Virus record (IMG/VR): IMGVR_UViG_3300022939_001737
Location: 22,001 to 86,000 of that record
DNA length: 64,000 bases
Reading direction: 5' to 3' (one strand)
Source: a virus
The notes under the pieces were generated by a model, which ran no database searches, had not been told where the DNA came from, and was given only the letters and a program-made list of their open reading frames with translations. Below are positions 41,698 through 50,400 of this stretch, in pieces (position 1 is the stretch's first letter; each line of letters starts with the position of its first letter). A program made the position numbers and the translations under genes.

Positions 41698-42036
41698 TTA
41701 TGTTCCTGAAATTACCCATCCATATGTAGCGCCAGTGTAAATTAAAATTGGTGCTGAGTTGTTAATGTCTATACTCAAATCATCTGCTGCGCCTTGGATA
41801 TTTGCTCCGTTCCTACCAACAGTAATTGCTGATGAACCTGCATTTCCTCCTACGTCAACAATTTGAACAGTATCTCCGTCTTGTAGTGCTCCGCCATCTG
41901 CTGTAGTATTTGGTAGAGTAACAGTAATGCCTCCGGCAGTACAAAGTACTCTATCATTAACACTTGCGCTATAGCTTACACCGGTAGAAACTGTACTAGT
42001 TGAGTATGTTAAAGTGTTTGTAATGTATCTTCCCAT
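41698..42036 (-). CDS. Small beta-rich virion protein
   Basis: A 112-residue protein, MGRYITNTLTYSTSTV, with a beta pattern (DRVLCTAGGITVTLPN, DGDTVQIVDVGGN, SAITVGRNGANI) typical of small trimeric fibre or decoration proteins. I start it at 42036 because AAAGGA lies ten bases upstream and the late octamer at 42058-42065 lies inside the longer frame that begins at 42090. It heads the run of Cys/Gly-rich adhesin genes. Confidence 0.6.
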   Translation of the reverse strand: MGRYITNTLTYSTSTVSTGVSYSASVNDRVLCTAGGITVTLPNTTADGGALQDGDTVQIVDVGGNAGSSAITVGRNGANIQGAADDLSIDINNSAPILIYTGATYGWVISGT

Positions 42037-42057
42037 AACAGTTTGTCCTTTATTAAT

Positions 42058-42065
42058 GTATTTAT
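42058..42065 (-). promoter_or_regulatory. Late promoter for the adhesin operon
   Basis: The minus strand reads ATAAATAC, followed by ATTAAT and the Shine-Dalgarno AAAGGA before the ATG at 42036. It overlaps the stop codon of the upstream 105-residue gene and probably drives the genes down to 37761. Confidence 0.7.
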
Positions 42066-42379
42066 GCAGATGTCTCAATTCCAAAGGCAACGCAACTTAC
42101 GTTAGCTTGAGAGGAATATATGACAATCTTTTGTGTTGCAGCAAGCACTATACCAGTTCTTTCTAGTACGTTTTTGGGTAATAGTTCTGTTTGATATTCT
42201 ATATACTCGCCGTTTGTTGGTGTCGCTAAATCTGCAATTGCTAAATTAACAGTAGTAGGCTGGCTACCCCTGTTAACAATGTTAACACTCGCCACAGTAT
42301 ATGTTTCTGCTGGGCAAGTATAGACAGTTGTATTAGTTGCTGCAGAAATATCTTCACCTGCTAGTCTACCTGTGGCCAT
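42062..42379 (-). CDS. Small beta-sandwich virion protein (paralogue A)
   Basis: A 105-residue protein (MATGRLAGEDISAATNTTVYTC) with strands YTVASVNIVNRG, TVNLAIADL and KIVIYSSQANVSCVAFGI. It shares its layout with the 112-residue protein at 59926 and the 109-residue protein at 53128: an early strand, VNIVNRGSQPT-type turn, then an insoluble-looking beta run and a final strand. It probably caps or decorates a fibre or baseplate. Confidence 0.6.
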   Translation of the reverse strand: MATGRLAGEDISAATNTTVYTCPAETYTVASVNIVNRGSQPTTVNLAIADLATPTNGEYIEYQTELLPKNVLERTGIVLAATQKIVIYSSQANVSCVAFGIETSA

Positions 42380-42394
42380 TTTTATATGTCTCCA

Positions 42395-45300
42395 TTATTG
42401 TTGTAAAAAGTAATTCAACGCAACAGGATCACCTGAGATTCCGCCGGTATAATTTACTTTCTGTAATATATTTATCTGAACACCAGTTGTAGTTGTAATT
42501 TCTTGTCCTGAAATAAACACACTACCAGCTGTAATACTGTTGACGTTCAATTCGCCTGCACCACCACCTATCTGTGAAGCGATGTATGTTTTAATTGCCT
42601 TTTGTGTAGGTACAATGTTATCACTGTTAGCAGTAAATGTACCATCTACGCTAAATTCAGTAATTGTTGCACCTGTGCCGCCTAATTCTAATTGTCCTAG
42701 TGTAAGTTCTTGTAGTCCTGAAATATTGAATGCATCTGCATTTAGAGTTGCAATACCAGTTGACTGTTCAACGTTAAACAATCTGCCCACTCTAAAGTTA
42801 CCATCTTGGTCAGTGGATGTGTAGAACACTCTACCACCACCGCCAACAACAACTTCATATTCTGCATCAGGAGAATTCGCTGGTGAGTTAGGGTAGTTTG
42901 TATCAGCAAAGTTACCAGTACCGATATCTAGGAAATCGTGTCCTGTCAAACGTACTTGAGAATAACGTATTCTCATCTCAATCGCTTCAGCGTGTTCAGG
43001 AGCTTCTGTCACTGTCAAATCTGGTGATAGTTGAAGTTGTGCTGTATAAGGACCTGTGCCTTCTAAATCTCTCACAGTAACCAATTTAAAGTATTGATTA
43101 GGCAAGCCACTAAATGTAATATTGGAGCCTGCCTTGGGTTCTTCCGTTAAACCTTCTACTCTTATCAAGTTTCCTGGTTGATATCTATCCATAAAGCCGT
43201 CACCAACAACTTCAGCAGTTGCAGTAGCCATTGCAGTACCTCTACTTGTCCAAGTTGGCTGGCTTAGTACGCCATCTGCAATTCTAACTTCGTGAGGTAC
43301 ATCTACAGTATTGTTTGGATCTACAATTGTCATATTAGGAGCAGTTACATAACCTGTTCCTGGATCCCAAATTGTAATAATTACAATTTTACCATCTTCT
43401 ACTATAGCTCTTCCTTTAGCAGTATCAGCATATAGTCCGCTTCCTGGAGCATCAAAATCTACATATGGTTCAATACTATAGTTTGTGCTATCGTCAAGTG
43501 TTGCTTCAATAGCTGCGCCTGTTAAGTGATCCCAACCTGCTGTACCATCGCTTGCTTTTACAATCGTTGCAACTTTTGTACCAGAATTATATGTATCAAT
43601 TATACCATACTGTCCTGCACCGCGTCCTGCTGTCAAATAAATTACCATTCCTATATACTGACTACTAAGTCTAGAATCAGTGTTAGATAAAGTAATTTGT
43701 GTATTGGTACCAACCTGAGCAACATTTTCAGCACTGATGTAATCTGCGCCGCCAAAATCTTCGTTGGGATCAGTAAGTCTAACTTCAAATACGCCGCCAT
43801 TTGATATATTTGCGTTTGCAACTGATGCACCAAAGCCCTCGCCTGTTACTGTAAATCTTGTAGCATCTCCGACAGTTGCAACATCAAATGTTAGATCTGC
43901 ACCTCCGCCGTTGCCTAGTTGCGCATCAGTGACCGTAATTGTATCTGTAGCAACGTGTCCGCTGCCTCCTTTTAAAATTTGAATTATTGCGCCACCTACA
44001 TCATCAACAACAATTCTAAACTCTTGTCCTGTTCCTGCACCTGAACTAGTACCTGCTACTGTGTATGTGCCGGTTGTTCTATTACTATCTGCTACACCTA
44101 TATTGTTTACAGTAATAATTGCGTCAGTTGCAGTTGTGTAGTCTTGTCCTGCATTCAAATATTCTAATGTTAGTATTTCATTACCATCAGTAAATACTCT
44201 TTGTATTGTTGCATCGAAGTTTCTGTTTGTAACAGTACCAGTAACTGGTACTTCCGTTACATCTACACCTTCAGCAACAGTACCAAATGCACCATAGGAT
44301 GAGTTACCATTTGTAGCACGTATCTTGCCGCCGTTTTCTGCAAGGTAACCAATGTGTGCATAGTATGAGAACACGGAAACAAGTTCTGTTCTACCTAAGT
44401 TTGTACACCATACACCAATGCCATCGCTTACAAGTTGTGTAAAGTCGTTTGCAACAATAGAATCGTTGCCGCCATCGTGTAAATCACCGTCAATTTTACA
44501 TCCAACGCACCCTGTACCGAATGTTGTAACATTTTGCACATAAGGTGATTTGTTTATAATCCACGCATCAACGTGGGCGGGGCCCCAACCTGGATCAAGG
44601 CTAACAAAAGCACCTGCTGTAGGACGTTTAGTACCGTAACCGTTAATAGTGCCTAATGTACCGGTAAGTCCTAATACTGTACAGTTTCTTAAGCCTGTGC
44701 CGTTTCTCACATAGAACATATCTTCAGTCAAGCTACCGTCAACTGCATTTGAATAATAACGTGCATACAGTAAAGATTTATAGTTACCTGTATAAATCAA
44801 ATCGTGTTTAATAGCATCAATGTATCTATGAATGTCTCTTTCGCACTTAGCAACATTATATACATATGCAGGATATGTTGCTGCAATATACGCTGTTACT
44901 TCTGCAACTAAAAAGGCTCTGTTTGCTTCTAAAACTTCTACAGCATAAGTGTAATCTGTTGTTGTGTTAGGAGTGTTTGAACCTGTTGTAGCAGGAACAG
45001 TAGAATCGCCTGTTACACCATTTGCTCTATAATCTATGTAATCATAAATTTGTTGCCAAAGTTCAGCTGCATCTGTGCCAGCCTGAGCAGATCCTGCTGG
45101 ACGAGTTGTATCTTGTGTTTCAGCATTTCCTGCACTTGCTGTTACTGCAACATTGGTTACAACATCGCTTGTAATTGATTGCAGCCTTGAAATAGCATCT
45201 AGCGTATACGGAGTATCTGTACTGTCAACTAAAACTCCTGCTGGTTTAATTCTAGTTGAACGTAATTCGTCTCCTATTACTGCTGTATTTTCAGGAACAA

Positions 45301-47440
45301 TTATTGGAAGGACTTCTTCAAATTCTCCTGTTTTTACAAAAATTGAATTCTGTGGTTTACGCTCTGCCGGAACAGCATCTGTATTGCCCGCTGTAATAGC
45401 ATCAGTTATAATATTAACTAGCGTTTCTAAAGTTGCTTGTGCATCTGCTTCTTCAATTAAAGAACTATCTTGTACTTGCGCAATAGATCCATATTTTGTT
45501 CCTGTGTCAGTGCCTATTAATAAGTCAGACAAAATTGCATCTGCTAATGTTTTAATGTAATTTAAACCGTCTGCTGTCTCTGTAGCATTATCAGCTAGAT
45601 AAGTTTGTCCGTCTGCGCTAAAATATGCTACTGCTGCATCTCTCGAACGCTCGTTACCACCGTGTGATAGATCCCATATTAAAGCGTCAACTACTTGACC
45701 TGTGTCTCTACGACATTTAACTTTGTCGTATACACCTACTAGTGCAGGATATGTTGCATCAATATATTCTACAACTTCTTCCTGGATAAAAGCTCTATTT
45801 TTCTCTAGTAGTTTTTTGGCGTTGTATCTAAGAGCACCTGCTTGTACTTGTTCAGTTGCATAACGAATTGTTTTAAAAGGTCTGTCTAGTGTAACTCCGT
45901 AACTAGGAGCAGGTTCGTCTACGCCGCCGCTGCCTTCTACATAAAATACATTGTTGATAGCACCAAAGTTAGTCCATTCAGGAGCAGTTGCAGTATCGTT
46001 TACTTTTAATACTTGACCTGGTTGTCCTATTCCTAATCTTACAGGTCCTGCGCCGCCATAATAAACTATGTCACCTTCTGTAGTAAGGTTACCTGATTCA
46101 GCACCAGCTGTCAGCAAATTCCAATTGATACCCGTAACATCCTGATCTGGTCTATTTTGTGTAACAGTCTCGTCAGCAGTGTGTGCATATACACAAACAT
46201 AAGTGTTTACACCGTGTTGTACAGAATCGCCCGCGTCGTAGAAAGTACCGTCTGCCCACGTACCTTTCCATTCAAAGCCTTCGTTTAATCTTTCCCAATA
46301 AGTTGTCCACGTTGGATAATTGTCTGTATCGCCAGGTCTTTGAGCTGTGTGTTTTAGAATACACAAATAAGTATAACCGCCTAAACGAACAACATCGCCT
46401 TCAATATACTCACGATTGGTACTATCATCGTCCCAGTCGCCTATAAATTTAAATCCTGTTGTATATAAGTCCCAATCGTCTATATTGTCGCTAGGTTTCT
46501 TTGCTTGGTTATTTGTAATTGCAATATATGAATAACCTCCATATGTAACAAAATCTCCTGGCTGATATGCTTTACCTACACTCCAGGTATCTTCAAATTC
46601 TAGAGATTCAACAAATTGTGCCCAGTTAGATTCGTCTGCTGCTAAATTTGTGCTTCCTGCTGTGTGGTAAGTTGTACAAATCCAAAGTCCGCCACCGTAT
46701 TTCACAACGTCATTAATTCTGTACCTTGTACCAGCAGTCCAATTTGATCTATATTCTATTCCTTTGTGTAGATAATCCCACTTTGATTGATCAGTTTCAA
46801 GGCCGTCTGCAACTGTTGCAGCACTAGTATGTCCTTGGTTGGCAACATACAAAGTTCCGCCGTATCTGACAACATCATTTACTCTATATCTTGTTCCTGG
46901 CAACCAATCATTTGTCCAGTAAAATCCTTCTGAGAAAATATTCCATTTGGCTTGATCTACTTCCAAACCGTCTGCAAGAGTAGCAGCACTTGTATGCTCC
47001 TCGGTACAGATAAAAATTGTACCGTTGTATTTTACAATGTCGTTTATTTTATATCGTGTTGCTATTGCCCAATCAGTTTTATAATCAAAACCTTCTGCAA
47101 ATAAATCCCATTTTGTTTGGTCTAGTTCTAACCCATCTGTAAGATTTGCAGCAGAAGTGTGTGCTTCGTTGGCAATATAAAGGTATCCACCGTATTTTAC
47201 AATGTCATTTACTTTATAATATGTGTTTGTTGTCCAGTCGGATTTCCAATCTGTACCATCTGTAATTTTATTCCAATAGTCAGCTTGGTCAGTTGTAAAT
47301 AAAGCAGGAGCAGTATGACCTGCAATACACACAAACGTATTACCACCATTACGGACTATATCATCCTTGTAGTAGATTGTAGAAGCGGCCCAGTCGCCCT
47401 TCCATATAAATCTAATTCTACCTAACTTAAACTCTGCCAT
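42395..47440 (-). CDS. Giant tail protein with eight carbohydrate-binding-like repeats and a beta-helix
   Basis: A 1681-residue virion protein. Residues 1-440 hold eight repeats of about 50 residues (see the repeat entry). A beta-helix follows, from FYVEGSGGVDEPAPSYGVTLDRPFKTIRYA to GYLAENGGKIRATNGNSSYG. The C terminus carries GHDFLDIGTGNF, GGRVFYTSTDQDGNFRVGRLFNVEQ and NSDNIVPTQKAIKTY, the signature of gp10-like wedge or fibre proteins of marine T4-like phages. It is a paralogue of the 1752-residue protein upstream. It probably binds host glycans. Confidence 0.75.
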   Translation of the reverse strand: MAEFKLGRIRFIWKGDWAASTIYYKDDIVRNGGNTFVCIAGHTAPALFTTDQADYWNKITDGTDWKSDWTTNTYYKVNDIVKYGGYLYIANEAHTSAANLTDGLELDQTKWDLFAEGFDYKTDWAIATRYKINDIVKYNGTIFICTEEHTSAATLADGLEVDQAKWNIFSEGFYWTNDWLPGTRYRVNDVVRYGGTLYVANQGHTSAATVADGLETDQSKWDYLHKGIEYRSNWTAGTRYRINDVVKYGGGLWICTTYHTAGSTNLAADESNWAQFVESLEFEDTWSVGKAYQPGDFVTYGGYSYIAITNNQAKKPSDNIDDWDLYTTGFKFIGDWDDDSTNREYIEGDVVRLGGYTYLCILKHTAQRPGDTDNYPTWTTYWERLNEGFEWKGTWADGTFYDAGDSVQHGVNTYVCVYAHTADETVTQNRPDQDVTGINWNLLTAGAESGNLTTEGDIVYYGGAGPVRLGIGQPGQVLKVNDTATAPEWTNFGAINNVFYVEGSGGVDEPAPSYGVTLDRPFKTIRYATEQVQAGALRYNAKKLLEKNRAFIQEEVVEYIDATYPALVGVYDKVKCRRDTGQVVDALIWDLSHGGNERSRDAAVAYFSADGQTYLADNATETADGLNYIKTLADAILSDLLIGTDTGTKYGSIAQVQDSSLIEEADAQATLETLVNIITDAITAGNTDAVPAERKPQNSIFVKTGEFEEVLPIIVPENTAVIGDELRSTRIKPAGVLVDSTDTPYTLDAISRLQSITSDVVTNVAVTASAGNAETQDTTRPAGSAQAGTDAAELWQQIYDYIDYRANGVTGDSTVPATTGSNTPNTTTDYTYAVEVLEANRAFLVAEVTAYIAATYPAYVYNVAKCERDIHRYIDAIKHDLIYTGNYKSLLYARYYSNAVDGSLTEDMFYVRNGTGLRNCTVLGLTGTLGTINGYGTKRPTAGAFVSLDPGWGPAHVDAWIINKSPYVQNVTTFGTGCVGCKIDGDLHDGGNDSIVANDFTQLVSDGIGVWCTNLGRTELVSVFSYYAHIGYLAENGGKIRATNGNSSYGAFGTVAEGVDVTEVPVTGTVTNRNFDATIQRVFTDGNEILTLEYLNAGQDYTTATDAIITVNNIGVADSNRTTGTYTVAGTSSGAGTGQEFRIVVDDVGGAIIQILKGGSGHVATDTITVTDAQLGNGGGADLTFDVATVGDATRFTVTGEGFGASVANANISNGGVFEVRLTDPNEDFGGADYISAENVAQVGTNTQITLSNTDSRLSSQYIGMVIYLTAGRGAGQYGIIDTYNSGTKVATIVKASDGTAGWDHLTGAAIEATLDDSTNYSIEPYVDFDAPGSGLYADTAKGRAIVEDGKIVIITIWDPGTGYVTAPNMTIVDPNNTVDVPHEVRIADGVLSQPTWTSRGTAMATATAEVVGDGFMDRYQPGNLIRVEGLTEEPKAGSNITFSGLPNQYFKLVTVRDLEGTGPYTAQLQLSPDLTVTEAPEHAEAIEMRIRYSQVRLTGHDFLDIGTGNFADTNYPNSPANSPDAEYEVVVGGGGRVFYTSTDQDGNFRVGRLFNVEQSTGIATLNADAFNISGLQELTLGQLELGGTGATITEFSVDGTFTANSDNIVPTQKAIKTYIASQIGGGAGELNVNSITAGSVFISGQEITTTTGVQINILQKVNYTGGISGDPVALNYFLQQ
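46110..47430 (-). repeat. Eight tandem CBM5/12-like repeats
   Basis: Each unit has the pattern W...W...T.Y...DIV.YGG..Y.C...HTS, for example TDWKSDWTTNTYYKVNDIVK and FYWTNDWLPGTRYRVNDVVR. The layout of Trp, Tyr, Asp-x-Val and Gly-x-x-Tyr resembles carbohydrate-binding modules of the CBM5/12 chitin-binding type. The repeats are diverged, so the DNA does not look repetitive at a glance. Confidence 0.75.
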
Positions 47441-47462
47441 TTAAAAACTCCGCTTCTATAAT

Positions 47463-47470
47463 GTATTTAT
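47463..47470 (-). promoter_or_regulatory. Late promoter for the 1681-residue gene
   Basis: The minus strand reads ATAAATAC, about 20 bases before the ATG at 47440, with GCGGAG as Shine-Dalgarno between. It lies just after the stop codon of the 1752-residue gene. Confidence 0.7.
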
Positions 47471-47477
47471 GCATTTC

Positions 47478-50400
47478 TTAAATTCCAAATAATTGCAGTG
47501 CAAGATAATCACCATCTACACCGCCACCTGTTTGATTAACTAGTACAGGAATATTAATTTGGTTATCTGATGTAGTAGTAATATAACTTGCACTTACTTT
47601 AACTTGTCCCGCAATCAAAGTATTCGTTAACGCATCTGAACCACCGCTTGAAATTCTACTTTCTAAGTATTTTATAATCGCTGCTTGTGTTGGAACAATG
47701 TTATTAGAGTTTGCAACAAATGAGCCATCTTTAGAAAATTCTCTAATAACAACCTGAGATCCGCCTATTACAACTCCACCTAGAGAAAGTTCGCTCAAAC
47801 CATTTAATTCAAATAAGTCTGCATTAACTGTAACGCTACCTGTTGCTTGTTCTACTTCAAATAATTCACCTACCCTGAAGTTACCATCTTGGTCTGTTGA
47901 TGTGTAGAACACTCTGCCGCCGCCATTATCTACAGTTTCGTTAAATGGCTGTGGTTCATTTAAAGAGTCAACACCTTCGAGATACAAATCAGGATATCTT
48001 GTGGTATTGGTATTTCCTGTTCCAATGTCAAGGAAGTCGTGACCAGTCAATCTAATCTGGCTGTACTTTTCTCTAAGTATAACACTTTCTTCGTGTGCCG
48101 GAGATTCAAGATCTCCTAGTGTTGGACTAATAGTAATTTCAATGCTATAAGGACCAGTTCCTGTAGTACTAACAACTTTAGTTAATCTATATGTTACATC
48201 ATCAATTCCATTGATCACAACGTTTGCACCTGGGCCAGGAATAGCGGAAACATTTTTTAAGAATAATGTTCTTCCAGTTTGGAATATATCTGCATATCCA
48301 GGGCCGGATACTGTTCCTATAGCCGATACATATGCGTTACCCCTATTACTAAATACAGGTTGCGCAAGCACTCCGTCCCTTACAAATGCTTCATATAATG
48401 CTTCGGCTGTGTTGTCAGGATCATAAAATATAACATCAGGCGCACTATCATACCCTCCGCCTGGATCGTACATTTTCACACTAGTCACCCTGCTGCTTTC
48501 TACGATTGCTCTTGCAATTGCTTGTGCACCTGATTCTATTTCAATGACACTTGTGTAGTCAAATGCTGGTGCAACCCAAATTTCTGTGTTGCTAACTCCA
48601 AATTCGTATGATTGAGTAGTACCGATAGAATACTGTGTGCTATCTTCTGCAAACCATTGCCAAGCCCAGCCGTCTTGGCTTTTGACTACGTGGGAACCGC
48701 TAGTAGATTCAGAGAATGCTAAAAATTCTCCGTTTCTATAAATTACTCTGCTTGTATAATAAGTAGGTAAAGTAACAATATGATTATCACTTGAGTACCA
48801 AGTAACTCCGTCAAAACTGTATGCAGCTTGTGCCTCATATGATGTAGGAGCATTTGAATTATCTGCTCCTACTGCTACATATCTTCCGTTGCCGTATGCA
48901 ATATCTAACCAATTAGGTTGATTCAAAGCACTAATGTTATTTGTTTCGGACCAAGTTATCCCATCAAGACTTATTGCAGTTACACTATCTGCTTTGATAG
49001 CTACAAAACCTTTTGACCCGTATGTAACTGAAGCCCAAGGTGTTCCTCCAACATTTGTAAATGTTGTGTAACTCTGACTTGAACCGTCTTGGTTACATTT
49101 CGTTGCTCCTTGTTCCCAAACAGCAACAATTGTGCCGTTTTTATCTGTAGTAATTGCTGACCATTGATTATTATGACTATCTAAGGTCCAATTAATCCAG
49201 GTGTTTGTTTGAGATTGATATCGATAAACTGTACTAGATCCTGTATGTAAAAAATATGCATAATCGTTATCACTTGTAGAAAGTAATCCGCTGCCTACAC
49301 TATCTCCTATACCTGTCAAATCTAGTGCTGTAATAGTAAAGGTTTGCCCGTCATTACTAAAAGCAGCATCTCCCTTTGTATTAATAGCAATCCAAGTACC
49401 ATTATCAAAAGGAGCACTTGCACCGTAATTTTCTATCCATTCAATACTACCAATGTACTCATTGCCCGGACCTGCAGTGAATCCTTCTGGATAATTTTTT
49501 GTAATATTAGGTTGTATACTTACAGGCGGCGCTTCTATTTCAACCCTTGGTTCTAAACTGTATCTAGTTGTTGTATCTAATGTACTGACAATCGGTCTAC
49601 CTGGATCTAAATTTTGCCAACCTGCTGTGCCATTGTATTCTTTAGAAATAATGGCTACCTTTGTTGCTGCATTGTATCCTGTAATATAGCCATATTGTCC
49701 AACTCCTGCACCTGAAACAATAACGATTCTCATTCCTATATATTTTTCGGGTGTTCCGGTTTCATCTGCTGCTGCAAGTGTAATACTAAATTCATTGCCG
49801 CCTTGTGCATTGTTAAGCAAGTACTGATAATTAAGACCGCCAGGTATACTACTATCAGCTTCACCTAAAATTCTAATATTAGATAAACCTTTAGATCTTA
49901 CTTCGTCGTAAATTGCTGCGGCGCCTGCGCCTGTCCCAGTAAATTGAATCTGTGCGTCTGGTGCGCCTGTTACAGAGTTAAAATAGTGTCCGCCTAAATT
50001 ATCGTACTCTAGTGCAACAATTTCGTTACCATTTGTTATCACTCTTGAGACAGGTGCTTCTTTAGTTTGATTATCTATTTGTGCTGAAATAGGAATTTCA
50101 GTTGCATCAACACCTTCAGCTACTGATCCATATAACCCATAGGAGTTGTTACCATTTGTTGCACGTACAACCCCGCCATCTTCAGCAAGATACCCAATAT
50201 GACAAAAATATGTAAACACCGATACAAGTTCCGAGCGTCCGCCATCTTTTGCCCAATAACCTATACCATCACTTAAAACTTGGGTAAAGTCGTTTGCTAC
50301 TACTGATCTATTTCCGCCGTTATGTAACGATCCATCAACTTTAAGTCCTATACACGCAGTTCCAAATGTTGTAACATTTTGTACGTAGCAAGATTTGTTT

